Positions 42,616-51,509 of a stretch of DNA of 64,000 nt are shown one piece after another. The stretch spans positions 80,422 to 144,421 of the forward strand of contig QHMH01000008.1 in assembly GCA_003258795.1 (NCBI GenBank), given 5' to 3'. Origin of the DNA: Candidatus Melainabacteria bacterium (GTDB lineage Bacteria; Cyanobacteriota; Vampirovibrionia; Gastranaerophilales; Gastranaerophilaceae). The notes under the pieces were generated by a model. The model was not told the DNA's origin, ran no database searches, and worked only from the letters and a program-made list of their open reading frames with translations. The number at the start of each line of letters is the position of its first letter. Position 1 is the stretch's first letter. The position numbers were made by a program, and so were the translations under genes.

Positions 42616-44135
42616 TAAAGTTCTTCTCCCTTTGAAATCTCGGATAAGAGTTTTTTTGCATCATTAAAATTAGGATTTAATATTAAAGATTTATTCAAAA
42701 ATCTTCTTGCATCTACCACTTTACCCGATACGTTGGCAATCAGACCTTTATAATAATAATATCTGAAATCATTTTCGTCAATATAGTAAAGATTTTGAAG
42801 ATAATCTTCTGCTCGTTTATAGTTTTTAATTGATATTTCATATTCGACTAAATCTGCCCAAGCATCTTTGTAGAGCGGGTTAAGAGATAATGTTTTCTTT
42901 AGATATTCAAGTTTTCTTAGACTATCATATTTTGAGGCATTGTAATAAAATCCCCATTCATCGGAACCTTTTTTGATGATTTTATTATAGATTTTTTTTG
43001 ATTTTTTAGTATCTCCAAGTTTGTTATAAAGGACTGAAACCATAAGTTTTGAGGTATCAAGTTTATCTTCTTTAGAGGCTTTTTTGAAGTATTTTAGTGC
43101 TTCTTCAATCCTTCCATTTTTTAATGAAATTCTTGCCATTGTAACGCATGCATCTTTATTTGAAGAATCTTTTTTTAGTGATTTTTGTGCTAAATCATAG
43201 GCTTTTTCATCTTCGCCCAATTTTAAATAAGTTCTACTCATTATTCCCCTAATCATTGCTAAATCGGCATTTTTTCGACTTAATGCCGCATTTTGTAGTG
43301 ATTTTAGGGCTTTTTGATAATCTCCTTCTGTATAGTAATATCTACCGAGGTAATAATTTCTTTTCCATTGTTTTTTTTCAGTTTTATACAATATAAATTG
43401 TTTTATTAACTCGCATTTTACCCTATACTGGTAAGGCAAAACTTTTCTTGAGTTGTAATTGTCAAAAAGTTTAAGAGCTTCTTTTCTCTTCCCTGTTTCT
43501 GCGAGTAATTTCATTTTTAAAAACTGATAATTTATATTTTCGGGGTTTAGATTTATCGTTTTGTTAATTGACTTAATTGCTTCTTTAAAGTTATTTGATT
43601 TGTAGTATCCCAAAGCAAGAAGGTAGTTTGCATAATCTGATTTTTTTAATAACTCTTCTTTTGTAAGAAGTTCTGAAACTGCATCAGCGGGTCTGTCATT
43701 GTAGAATATGTTTGAGTATATTTCAGCAAGAAATAATTCTTCTTCCTTTGAGTGTTTTATTGTTGGGTAATAAAATTCTTTTACAGTATCGTTGTAAAAT
43801 GAAAATAAAACTTTATCCTTAATCTTTTCTTTAGCGAGAGTAGAAAGATCAAAAAATCCAAATTCTGCCATTTTTTCACTTAATGAAATCAATTCAGCAG
43901 ATGAAATATTAGAGTTTATTATCTGGTAAAAATCTTCCCAAGCAATGCTAATATTTGCTTGCATGAATTTATCTGTTGCTTGTTTTACAGAAGGAATTTT
44001 TTCTAAATTATCGTCATTTTCAGTAAAAGCATTCACAATACCCGTCAAAACTGACAGACTGTCAGTGACATCTGATGCTTTAACAGGCAAGCATAACAAG
44101 AAAAATATTAAAAGTAAAAGCTTTATTTTTTTCAT
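42615..44135 (-). CDS. Exported TPR-repeat protein
   Basis: A 506-aa protein with a Sec signal (about 1-20, VKA) and at least ten TPR-like helix pairs (from about residue 160, for example YYLGRYYYTEGDYQKALKSL and RTYLKLGEDEKAYDLAQKSL). TPR arrays hold protein partners. It abuts the HD-GYP gene (no gap) and overlaps the response-regulator gene by one base, so the three are one operon. A periplasmic scaffold coupled to a signalling pair is the simplest idea; the partner is unknown. Confidence 0.78.
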   Translation of the reverse strand: MKKIKLLLLIFFLLCLPVKASDVTDSLSVLTGIVNAFTENDDNLEKIPSVKQATDKFMQANISIAWEDFYQIINSNISSAELISLSEKMAEFGFFDLSTLAKEKIKDKVLFSFYNDTVKEFYYPTIKHSKEEELFLAEIYSNIFYNDRPADAVSELLTKEELLKKSDYANYLLALGYYKSNNFKEAIKSINKTINLNPENINYQFLKMKLLAETGKRKEALKLFDNYNSRKVLPYQYRVKCELIKQFILYKTEKKQWKRNYYLGRYYYTEGDYQKALKSLQNAALSRKNADLAMIRGIMSRTYLKLGEDEKAYDLAQKSLKKDSSNKDACVTMARISLKNGRIEEALKYFKKASKEDKLDTSKLMVSVLYNKLGDTKKSKKIYNKIIKKGSDEWGFYYNASKYDSLRKLEYLKKTLSLNPLYKDAWADLVEYEISIKNYKRAEDYLQNLYYIDENDFRYYYYKGLIANVSGKVVDARRFLNKSLILNPNFNDAKKLLSEISKGEEL

Positions 44136-45842
44136 TTATTTTTCATCTTTTGTTTTTGCTGTGTAGTAAAATTGGAAAATATCTGCAAAATTTTGTTCTT
44201 CTTTTGAAGGATTTTCTTTTTCTAAAATTTCATAAAGATTTCTCATGTTATATTTTTCCAAAATTCTTTTATCTTCTTGTTTCAACTCAAGGTGATTTTC
44301 AGTTAAGAAAACTTCAACGATTTTGTCAGAGGAAATATCCAAAAATTTTTCAACAATTGACTTGTCAAAGTGTGAATTGTTATCTTTAACAAATATTTGT
44401 AAAACATTCAGCATTGGCATTTTATCACGATAGTGTCTTTTTGATGTTATAGCATCAAATACATCTGAAATCGCCAAGATTCTTCCTCCTAAAGGAATGT
44501 TTTCACCAGCGATATGTCTGTAATAACCCATACCATTAAATTTTTCATGGTGAGAGCAGGCAATATCTGTTACCAATTTAAAATCTTCAGACATATGGAT
44601 TTTGTGAAGAATGTTGTAAGTTATTTCAACGTGCTTCTGAATATGTTGATATTCTTCATCTGTCAGTTTACCTTCTTTTTGCAAAACGGAATCTCTAATC
44701 CCGATTTTGCCGATATCGTGAAGAGTTGCAGCCGTTTCTATTATCTCAACTGTTTTTGCATCAAGATTCATCTGTCTTGAAATTAAGCCGGCATAAAGTC
44801 TAACTCTGCTTGAATGACCTGCTGTAATTGAATCCTTTGCATCGATAGAGGTTGCAAGTGTATCAATAAAACTATCGAATATTTGCTTTTGTTCTTCCAA
44901 CATTTCTTTTTGTTTTTTGAAAAGTTGGGCATTAACGATTGAAATGCCAGCGCTTGAACCAATTGCGATGAGCAACTCTTCGTCATCGTTACTGAATGTT
45001 CCTTCAATTTTGTTTAAAACTTGAAATGCCCCAATTATTTCTCTGTTATGATTTTTTATTGGCATACAAAGTATGGTTTTTGTTTTGTAGCCTGTTTGTT
45101 TGTCAATGTCTTTGTTAAATCGTGGATCAGCATAAGCATCTTTAATGTTAATGGTTTCCCCAGTTTTGATAACGTGACCTGCCAAACCTTTGTTTGCCGG
45201 AAAACGAATTTCTTTGCTATCCAATCCAAGAGCGACTTTAGACCATATTTCATCTTTTTCTTTATCATAGAGGAATACTGTGCATCTATCAGCTTTTATT
45301 GCTATTCTTGTTTCTTGAGCAATAACCTTTAATAGTGTATCTATATCGGTTTCTGCTGCAATTTCGTGTCCAATCTTTAAGAGAGCAATTAGTGAACCTT
45401 TTTTCAATGTTTCACTTGACTTATCTTCAAGTTGTTTTAATAAATCTGTAATTGTAGGTATTAAATTGTATTCGTCATTATCATAAGCAAGTCTTTCTGC
45501 TATTTTGCAGTGAAGAAGAGCTTCTTTGGTGTTTTTTTCTGCAATAAAGATTTTAGAGAAAACAACTTCATTAACGAGAATTGCACTATGGTTTTCTGTG
45601 AGTTCTGCAAGATATTTTGCATCTTTTAGCAAAGAAAGACAATCAGAATAACTTTTTGTATTTGCCATATATTCTGCTAACCCTTTTATGCTTAAGCAAA
45701 TAGAAATTTCATCTGACTGCTTATTTTTTATCAATTTTTTGATGGTTTCATCAATAACAACAAGAGATTCTTTAAATTTATCTTCTTTAATTATATTGAT
45801 AGCGTCAGTGATATTTTTCTTTTCAGAAATCCCCGTATTCAT
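44136..45842 (-). CDS. GAF and HD-GYP domain protein, putative c-di-GMP phosphodiesterase
   Basis: A 568-aa protein: N-terminal helical TPR-like region (about 1-140), GAF sensor (about 165-320, RCTVFLYDKEKDEIWS to FQVLNKIEGTFSNDDEELL) and HD-GYP domain (about 340-520). Metal ligands are present: TLHDIGKIGI, KHVEITYNIL, SHHEKFNG and ISDVFDAIT. The GYP signature is degenerate (NGMGYY, Tyr for Pro), as in a subset of active members. I chose the ATG at 45842, preceded by GGGGAG. It heads the operon with the TPR, regulator and pentapeptide genes. Substrate c-di-GMP is inferred. Confidence 0.83.
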   Translation of the reverse strand: MNTGISEKKNITDAINIIKEDKFKESLVVIDETIKKLIKNKQSDEISICLSIKGLAEYMANTKSYSDCLSLLKDAKYLAELTENHSAILVNEVVFSKIFIAEKNTKEALLHCKIAERLAYDNDEYNLIPTITDLLKQLEDKSSETLKKGSLIALLKIGHEIAAETDIDTLLKVIAQETRIAIKADRCTVFLYDKEKDEIWSKVALGLDSKEIRFPANKGLAGHVIKTGETINIKDAYADPRFNKDIDKQTGYKTKTILCMPIKNHNREIIGAFQVLNKIEGTFSNDDEELLIAIGSSAGISIVNAQLFKKQKEMLEEQKQIFDSFIDTLATSIDAKDSITAGHSSRVRLYAGLISRQMNLDAKTVEIIETAATLHDIGKIGIRDSVLQKEGKLTDEEYQHIQKHVEITYNILHKIHMSEDFKLVTDIACSHHEKFNGMGYYRHIAGENIPLGGRILAISDVFDAITSKRHYRDKMPMLNVLQIFVKDNNSHFDKSIVEKFLDISSDKIVEVFLTENHLELKQEDKRILEKYNMRNLYEILEKENPSKEEQNFADIFQFYYTAKTKDEK

Positions 45843-45960
45843 ACAAATTCTCCCCTGCATACAAAAATATAAAGATATTGTACACTATTTTATGTTATAT
45901 TACAATAATATCAATATTTCATGATACAATTAAATTTTATTAAACAGGGAGATATATGAA

Positions 45961-46650
45961 ATGAAAAAAATTACAGTTCTTATTCCAGTTTATAATGAAC
46001 TAAATACGTTAGAAATAATCCTAAAAAAGGTAGAAGAAACAAACCTTTGCGGACTGGAAAAAGAAATTATATTGATAGATGATTACTCGACAGACGGCAC
46101 AAGAGATATATTAAAAAAATTAGAAAGTAAATATAAAGTTTTGTATCATGATAAAAACATGGGTAAAGGTGCTGCACTAAAAACTGGATTTGCAAATATG
46201 ACAGGAGATATAGTTATTATTCAAGATGCAGACTTGGAATATGAGCCAAAAGATTATGAAAATCTTGTAAAAGAGGTTTATGAAGGAAATGCTGATATCG
46301 TTTATGGCTCAAGGCTAATGGGCAAACCAGATGATTCTTTTATATGGACACATCTTTGGGGAAACAGACTTATAACTTTTGTCGCAAATATATTGTATGG
46401 TCAAAAGCTTACTGACATTGAAACTTGTTACAAGGTATTTAGAAGAGAATTGCTTGATGGAGTGGATGTAAAATCTCACAGATTTGATTTTGAACCTGAA
46501 ATTACAGCGAAAATGTTGAAGAAAAAAGCTAAATTTATGGAATTGCCGATTTCATATAGTGGCAGAGGTCATGATGAAGGGAAAAAAATTACGTGGAAAG
46601 ACGGATTTGGTGCAATATGGGCTTTGATTAAGTATAGGTTTGTTGATTAG
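45961..46650 (+). CDS. Family 2 glycosyltransferase, polyprenyl-phosphate sugar transferase type
   Basis: A 229-aa GT2 enzyme. It opens with ITVLIPVYNELNTLEIIL, the nucleotide-sugar fold, then LIDDYSTDGTRDIL (about 39-52) and the metal-binding VIIQDADLEYEPKD (about 89-102). The acceptor region includes VYGSRLMG and ETCYKVFRRELL. No C-terminal membrane helices are present. It resembles dolichol- or undecaprenyl-phosphate mannosyl/glucosyl transferases. GGGAG precedes the ATG. It is followed at 2 bases by a secreted protein gene and trxB. Confidence 0.85.
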   Translation: MKKITVLIPVYNELNTLEIILKKVEETNLCGLEKEIILIDDYSTDGTRDILKKLESKYKVLYHDKNMGKGAALKTGFANMTGDIVIIQDADLEYEPKDYENLVKEVYEGNADIVYGSRLMGKPDDSFIWTHLWGNRLITFVANILYGQKLTDIETCYKVFRRELLDGVDVKSHRFDFEPEITAKMLKKKAKFMELPISYSGRGHDEGKKITWKDGFGAIWALIKYRFVD

Positions 46651-46652
46651 AT

Positions 46653-47144
46653 ATGTTAAAGAAAATATTTCTTTTATTTTTAATGCTAACAGTATTACCT
46701 TGTTTCGCTCAAGATCAGGTATTATTGCAATCTAAAGTGACAGTAAATCATATTCCAAACGGTTTTTATGGAAACTGGCGAGTAAAATCTGACATAATTT
46801 CAACTGATACGGTTGGAATTTTCAAAACAAAAAGTATCGATTTTTGGAACATTTCAAGATGTGGCAACGTCATAACATTAGAAAATCCATTTTCTGGTGC
46901 TTCTCAATCTGTAACGGTGGAAAGCGTAAAAACGAATTATATCAAGTTTAGGAAGGTTGGAGATTACGATAACAAAAAATTGACGGATACTGTTACTTTA
47001 ACGCTCGGTAAAGATACATTTTGGGGGATTAACGAAATTAAATTGGATACAATCTCAGGTATCGACGGGCATGTTATGAAGACAGAAAAAGCTACATATC
47101 AAATAAAAGGTGAAAAACTTTCAGGTACGAGTATAGGAGAGTAG
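46653..47144 (+). CDS. Exported protein of unknown function
   Basis: A 163-aa protein with a Sec signal (about 1-19, ending CFA) and a predicted all-beta mature part: NGFYGNWRVKSDIISTD, then SRCGNVITLENPFSGASQS and a repeated T-rich strand pattern. I recognise no family. It starts two bases after the glycosyltransferase stop with no own ribosome site, suggesting coupling, and ends 7 bases before trxB. A periplasmic or surface role is likely; what it binds is unknown. Confidence 0.65.
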   Translation: MLKKIFLLFLMLTVLPCFAQDQVLLQSKVTVNHIPNGFYGNWRVKSDIISTDTVGIFKTKSIDFWNISRCGNVITLENPFSGASQSVTVESVKTNYIKFRKVGDYDNKKLTDTVTLTLGKDTFWGINEIKLDTISGIDGHVMKTEKATYQIKGEKLSGTSIGE

Positions 47145-47151
47145 GAAGACA

Positions 47152-48096
47152 ATGGGATTAGATAGAGAAACTTTAAATTTTGATACAGTTATTTTAGGTG
47201 GTGGTCCTGCAGGTTTGTCGGCTGCAATATATTCGGCAAGAGGAAATAGTTCTACTGCTGTTGTAGATTTGAATATGTTTGGTGGACAGCCGTCAAATTA
47301 TCTTGAATTGGAGAATTATCCAGGGTTTGATTTGATTGGCGGATATGATTTGATGGAAAAGTTTGAAAATCATGCTGATAAATTTGGAGTAAAAAAATAC
47401 CCTATGCAAGAAATAGAAAAAGTTGATTTAAGTGCAAAAAGGGTTGTTACAAAAGAATTTGAATTTCTATCTAAAACTATTATCATTGCAACTGGGGCAG
47501 CACCAAAAAAGCTTGGAATTTCTGGAGAAAAAGAATTCGTTGGTAGAGGAGTTAGCTACTGTGCAGTATGTGACGGAGCTTTTTATAGAGGCAAAGTTGT
47601 GGCAGTAGTTGGTGGTGGAAATGCTGCAGTTGAAGAAGCAAATTATTTAACAAAATTTGCCGACAAAGTTTATGTTATTCATCGTAGAGATAAATTGAGA
47701 GCTGATAAAATAGTACAAGAACGTGCTTTTAAAAATCCTAAAATAGAATTTGTATGGAATAGTATTGCAAAAGAAATTTCTGGGGACTCTCTTGTTAATA
47801 CTTTGACAATAGAAAATGTTTTGAGTCATGAAATTACTAATTTAAGTGTAAATGGAGTATTTCCATATATTGGGTTTACTCCAAACACAGATTTATTTAA
47901 CGGACAAATACAGCAAGACGAAGGCGGTTTTATCATTACAGATGAAACAATGCAAACTTCAATAGAAGGTGTTTTTGCTGTTGGAGATGTTAGAAAAACA
48001 CCGTTAAGACAAGTTATAACAGCAGCATCTGATGGCGCTGTTGGAGCAGTTTATGCAACAAAATACCTTGAAATTGCTCAAGCTCAAGTAGTTTAG
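47152..48096 (+). CDS. trxB: Thioredoxin reductase
   Basis: Reduces thioredoxin with NADPH through FAD and a redox disulfide. The 314-aa protein has FAD loop GGGPAGLSAAIYSARG (about 16-31), the redox pair CAVC (about 138-141, YCAVCDGAFY), the NADPH fold VVGGGNAAVEEA, and the NADPH-selecting HRRDKLRADK. The C-terminal FAD block GVFAVGDVRKTPLRQ is intact. GGAAG precedes the ATG. It overlaps the convergent plsY stop by 4 bases. Confidence 0.95.
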   Translation: MGLDRETLNFDTVILGGGPAGLSAAIYSARGNSSTAVVDLNMFGGQPSNYLELENYPGFDLIGGYDLMEKFENHADKFGVKKYPMQEIEKVDLSAKRVVTKEFEFLSKTIIIATGAAPKKLGISGEKEFVGRGVSYCAVCDGAFYRGKVVAVVGGGNAAVEEANYLTKFADKVYVIHRRDKLRADKIVQERAFKNPKIEFVWNSIAKEISGDSLVNTLTIENVLSHEITNLSVNGVFPYIGFTPNTDLFNGQIQQDEGGFIITDETMQTSIEGVFAVGDVRKTPLRQVITAASDGAVGAVYATKYLEIAQAQVV

Positions 48097-48689
48097 CGAA
48101 CTTTGTTTTCTTCTCCTTTGAGTAAGCGTTTAATGTTTTCTCTGTGAAGATAAACGATGTATATTGCGCCAATCACACAGTATCCGACGTATGCGAGTGG
48201 TTGGTGAAGTAAATACATTACTATTGGAGAAAGACAAAGGGCAATTATTGACCCTAAAGAAACGTATTTTGATGTATATGTAATCACTGCCCAAATGCCT
48301 GCAATGATTAGTCCTGCAACCCAGTTGAGGGCTAAAATTGTGCCAACACCTGATGCAACTGATTTTCCACCCGAAAAATTAAGAAATATAGATTTGCTAT
48401 GACCTAAAATAACCGCTATTGCACATAAGACAGGGATGAGTCCAAAACTTGTAAATTGAGTTGCAAAGATTTTTGCTAAAACAACTGGTAGTGCACCTTT
48501 AAACGCATCGAGAAGTAATACAATAAAAAACCATTTTTTACCCATAACTCTTTTTACGTTTGTAGCTCCGGTAGAACCAGAACCAATAGTCCTTATATCT
48601 TGGTTTTTAGCCAGTTTAACAACAATGTATCCAGTTGGAATTGATCCAATTAAATATGCTATTAAAATTCCAATAATTATTTCTATCAT
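48093..48689 (-). CDS. plsY: Glycerol-3-phosphate acyltransferase PlsY
   Basis: Acylates glycerol-3-phosphate from acyl-phosphate, the first step of membrane lipid synthesis. The 198-aa integral membrane protein has the family blocks: GSIPTGYIVVKL, the glycine-rich IRTIGSGSTGATNVKRVMG (about 32-50), and GHSKSIFLNFSGGKSVASGVG (about 96-116). About five membrane helices are present. GGGAG precedes the ATG and it overlaps the prmC stop by 4 bases, so it is cotranscribed with it. Confidence 0.94.
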   Translation of the reverse strand: MIEIIIGILIAYLIGSIPTGYIVVKLAKNQDIRTIGSGSTGATNVKRVMGKKWFFIVLLLDAFKGALPVVLAKIFATQFTSFGLIPVLCAIAVILGHSKSIFLNFSGGKSVASGVGTILALNWVAGLIIAGIWAVITYTSKYVSLGSIIALCLSPIVMYLLHQPLAYVGYCVIGAIYIVYLHRENIKRLLKGEENKVR

Positions 48690-49516
48690 TTTCTTCTCCC
48701 GATAATTACTCTGTCAATGTGTGCTAAATCCTTTATTATTTCTATGTTTGCAAAATCACATTCTTCCATAATGTTTTTTACATCAAAAGATTGGTTTATG
48801 CCTAATTCAAAAGCAAGAAAACCATCTTTTGTTAAATGATTTTTAGCTTCTCGAATTATTTTATCATAAAATTCTAAACCTTTAGAATCATTTGTAAAAA
48901 GTGCAGAAGGTGGGTCAAATAATACTTCTTTTTGAAGCAATTCATTCTGTGTATACGGAATGTATGGAGGATTAGAAATTATAAAATCAAAAATTTCATC
49001 TGGATGAAGATTAGAGTATATGTCAGATTTTCTAAAAATAGCTTTGTTATATAAGTTAAGTCTTGAGGAATTGTCAAGAGCAATACTTAAGGCACTTGTA
49101 GAAATATCCACCCCTAAAACTTGAGCATCTGTGTTTTTTGCTATTGTGCAAGCGATACAACCACTTCCAGTTCCTATATCAAGAACTTTTTTTAATTTGT
49201 AATCATTTATTATTTGAATAGCTTTTCTCACTAAAATTTCCGTTTCATCTCTCGGGATTAAAACATCTTTGTTTACGTAAAAATACTCACCAGCAAAGTA
49301 TGCTGATTTCAATATATGTTGAATTGGAATTCGTTTTGTAATTCTTAAATTTATTGCCTCTTGCAATTCTTTTGTTTCTTCAAATTCTGGATTTATTGCA
49401 AGTTTTACGGAATTTAGATTAAGAAAATGCTCTACAAACATGTAAGCTTCACGTTCCGCCTCATTTGGTTCAATATTATTTTCAACTAAAATTTTTTTTA
49501 TATCTCTAATTTTCAT
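48686..49516 (-). CDS. prmC: Peptide chain release factor N5-glutamine methyltransferase
   Basis: Methylates the GGQ glutamine of release factors. The 276-aa protein has an N-terminal helical substrate domain (about 1-85) and a Rossmann methyltransferase: VLDIGTGSGCIACTIAK (about 116-132), then the catalytic NPPYIPY (about 183-189). The start overlaps the upstream gene by 11 bases. prfA, the common partner, is not adjacent; instead two unrecognised proteins precede it and plsY follows. Confidence 0.92.
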   Translation of the reverse strand: MKIRDIKKILVENNIEPNEAEREAYMFVEHFLNLNSVKLAINPEFEETKELQEAINLRITKRIPIQHILKSAYFAGEYFYVNKDVLIPRDETEILVRKAIQIINDYKLKKVLDIGTGSGCIACTIAKNTDAQVLGVDISTSALSIALDNSSRLNLYNKAIFRKSDIYSNLHPDEIFDFIISNPPYIPYTQNELLQKEVLFDPPSALFTNDSKGLEFYDKIIREAKNHLTKDGFLAFELGINQSFDVKNIMEECDFANIEIIKDLAHIDRVIIGRRK

Positions 49517-49982
49517 CCGTCATCTCTTTAATTAAATTACGTAAATCAAGTTTTGATAAATCATCTGTATTTTTGGCCTCGATTGAAAGTTTTTTGCAGA
49601 GGTTTTTATAATAGTAAATCTGTCTTTTTGTTGGAGCTTCCTTCGACATTTTTAATTCTTTTAAAAACTTCCTTTTCTCTCTTTCTTTTTCCTTCATTGC
49701 TTGTTTAAGAGGTTCTAAAGATTTTTGATATTCATAATACTTTGAACATTGTATCAAATAAAACTTGAGTTCCTTAATAAAATTACTGTCATTTAAAAAA
49801 TCTTTTATAAAAGATAATCTTGAGGAATTCATTTCAATGTAATAATTCTCGTTATCTAAAAAATTCGAAAGAAGTAAATCTACAGATAAATCGGGATTAT
49901 TTTTAACAAAAATTTTTAAAGAGTGACAAAGTGCACTTTTTTGATTTTTTGAGAATTGAGAAAAAATATTGTTATTTAGCAT
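49506..49982 (-). CDS. Unknown protein upstream of prmC
   Basis: A 158-aa protein I do not recognise. The first part is helical and Asn/Phe/Ser-rich; a strongly charged helix (QAMKEKEREKRKFLKELK, about 95-112) follows. The end (PTKRQIYYYKNLCKKLSI then DLSKLDLRNLIKEM) resembles the short Thr-x-x-Gln-x-x-Tyr module found at the C-termini of some DNA-binding or phage proteins. It overlaps prmC by 11 bases and starts two bases after the 51-aa gene, so the three are one transcript. Confidence 0.6.
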   Translation of the reverse strand: MLNNNIFSQFSKNQKSALCHSLKIFVKNNPDLSVDLLLSNFLDNENYYIEMNSSRLSFIKDFLNDSNFIKELKFYLIQCSKYYEYQKSLEPLKQAMKEKEREKRKFLKELKMSKEAPTKRQIYYYKNLCKKLSIEAKNTDDLSKLDLRNLIKEMTDEN

Positions 49983-49983
49983 A

Positions 49984-50139
49984 CTATCTTAAAAGATCTT
50001 TAATGGAGAACTTTTCTCCTACTTTAGAGTTAGAGAAATTAACAAGATTTTTGACAATAGGATTAGAATGATGATTGATAGTAACCCTTTTTTCTACCTT
50101 GACATTATTGTTAGTTATTGTTTTTAATTTCCCATCCAT
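49984..50139 (-). CDS. Small 51-aa protein, probably leaderless
   Basis: A 51-residue basic protein of unknown function (starts MDGKLKTITNNNVKVEKRV). A longer frame reaches 50271 but would run through the tRNA-Pro gene region, so the ATG at 50139 is chosen. No ribosome site precedes it; instead TGG-TATATT (50154-50146 on the minus strand) is an extended -10 exactly six bases from the ATG. It is followed immediately by the 158-aa gene and prmC. The small size makes coding status moderate. Confidence 0.5.
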   Translation of the reverse strand: MDGKLKTITNNNVKVEKRVTINHHSNPIVKNLVNFSNSKVGEKFSIKDLLR

Positions 50140-50145
50140 AACGAT

Positions 50146-50154
50146 AATATACCA
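50146..50154 (-). promoter_or_regulatory. Extended -10 of a probable leaderless operon (51-aa gene, prmC, plsY)
   Basis: On the minus strand TGG-TATATT is followed by six bases (ATCGTT) and the ATG at 50139, with no Shine-Dalgarno. Same layout as at 14939 and 59671. Confidence 0.5.
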
Positions 50155-50243
50155 TAAAAACTGCCTACATATGTATAAAAACAAAATACGAAAAAAAATT
50201 GCCTTGACAATTAAGATTGTCGGATATAAAATTAACATACGAA

Positions 50244-50320
50244 CGGGATGTGGCTCAGTTTGGTAGAGCACCTCGCTTGGGACGAGGGGGTCGCACGTTC
50301 AAATCGTGTCATCCCGACCA
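50244..50320 (+). tRNA. tRNA-Pro (anticodon TGG)
   Basis: Acceptor stem CGGGATG/CATCCCG, D-arm with GGCTCAGTTTGGTAGAGC, anticodon stem CCTCG/CGAGG around CTTGGGA (anticodon TGG), T-arm CGCACG TTCAAAT CGTGT, and an encoded CCA end (50318-50320). A strong terminator follows at once. Confidence 0.96.
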
Positions 50321-50325
50321 TTTTT

Positions 50326-50357
50326 AAACACCGCATTTTAAATGATGCGGTGTTTTT
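50326..50357 (+). terminator. Terminator after tRNA-Pro
   Basis: An 11-bp perfect stem (50326-50336 with 50345-50355), loop of 8, followed by a T run. It begins six bases after the tRNA CCA. Confidence 0.88.
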
Positions 50358-50470
50358 ATTTATAAAGTTAAATTTTTAAGTTTTGTTACAAACTTACCTA
50401 AAAAACGTCAATTTTCATGGTTTACGGGGTTTACAACAGTGTGTGGAATATAAAAGAAGGGTAATAAGGT

Positions 50471-51505
50471 ATGATTCAACCTGTAAGACCAATGTATAAT
50501 CAACCGATGTCGGGGGTAAGACCAGTTTATAACGCTGTGAATATCGAAATTCATGCTCCTCAAATGAACGAGGCTCCTCATGATTATCCTCAAAGTGAAG
50601 GTCAGTATGCTTGTCCTCATTGTCATGTTTATGACATTCCAAGAACATCTATTTATGATGCTCCAAAACCAGAAAACATGGTTATTCCTCAACAAACAAT
50701 AGTTAAGCATATTACAAAAAATATTTATGCTACCAATCCTATAAAACAGGAAAATAAACAACCTAAGGCAGTTCCTGAAACTAAAACAGAAAACAAGGTT
50801 GAAGGCAAGCTTGAAAACAAAGTTGAAAACAAGGTTACAGATCCTATCAAGGCTGAAAGTGTAGTTCAACCTAAAAAAATTGAAATTGTTAAACCTCAAG
50901 ATGTTAAACCTGTTTTAGACATCAATACGTTCATTGCAGAACTTGCAAGTCCTGATTTTGCAAGACAAGCTGATGCAATGGGAACTCTTGCTCAGGTATC
51001 AAAGGCAGCGCCTAATATTGCAGCACAAGTTTTGGATGTTAGAGTTATTGATACTTTAATCGGAATTATGAACAGAAATACAGACAACCTCGCAATTCCA
51101 ACTCATAGACAAATGCAAATTAGAGAAGCAATGATGAAGGGGCAACAAGTTTCTGCTCAAGATAGAGCTGATGCAGAAGTTCAAGCTCCAGTAGAATTGG
51201 CAGAAAAAAATAAAGAGTATGCTATTTTTACATTAGCTTCTTTGCAAAAAGTTTATAATGGTGAAGTAAAGAAAATGGGTGGACAGACTGTTCCTTTGAA
51301 GGATCTTCCTGGTGGAAGTGAAATTATTGAACAAACAACTTCAAATCCAAACCCTATGGTTAGAATTGCAGGTTTGAGCGCATTGAATTATTTACAATGC
51401 CCAGAATACAAAGCTGATTTAGCTGCAATTTATCAAAAAGCTTCAACTGATGAAAACCCTATGGTTCAAGCTGTTGCTGCAAAAGCAATAGAATTATTGA
51501 AATAG
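50471..51505 (+). CDS. HEAT-like repeat protein with Pro/Gln- and Lys/Glu-rich N-terminus
   Basis: A 344-aa protein of unknown role. Residues 1-85 are low-complexity Pro/Met/Gln-rich, with a CPHC pair (about 48-51). Residues 90-150 are Lys/Glu/Val-rich with repeated TENKVEGKLENKVENKV. The C-terminal part (about 155-344) is a helical HEAT/ARM-type array (FIAELASPDFARQADAMGTLAQ, VRIAGLSALNYL, VQAVAAKAIELL). No signal peptide. AAGGGTAATAAGG precedes the ATG. Similar cytosolic proteins are common in this bacterial group, but I know of no function. Confidence 0.7.
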   Translation: MIQPVRPMYNQPMSGVRPVYNAVNIEIHAPQMNEAPHDYPQSEGQYACPHCHVYDIPRTSIYDAPKPENMVIPQQTIVKHITKNIYATNPIKQENKQPKAVPETKTENKVEGKLENKVENKVTDPIKAESVVQPKKIEIVKPQDVKPVLDINTFIAELASPDFARQADAMGTLAQVSKAAPNIAAQVLDVRVIDTLIGIMNRNTDNLAIPTHRQMQIREAMMKGQQVSAQDRADAEVQAPVELAEKNKEYAIFTLASLQKVYNGEVKKMGGQTVPLKDLPGGSEIIEQTTSNPNPMVRIAGLSALNYLQCPEYKADLAAIYQKASTDENPMVQAVAAKAIELLK

Positions 51506-51509
51506 AAGA

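Noticed and set aside
50140..50271. Longer frame for the 51-aa protein
   Set aside because: It would overlap the tRNA-Pro 5' end on the opposite strand and has no ribosome site.
50408..50899. Minus-strand frames opposite the HEAT-like gene
   Set aside because: They are antisense shadows of a repetitive coding region, rich in Asn and Phe, with no start signal.
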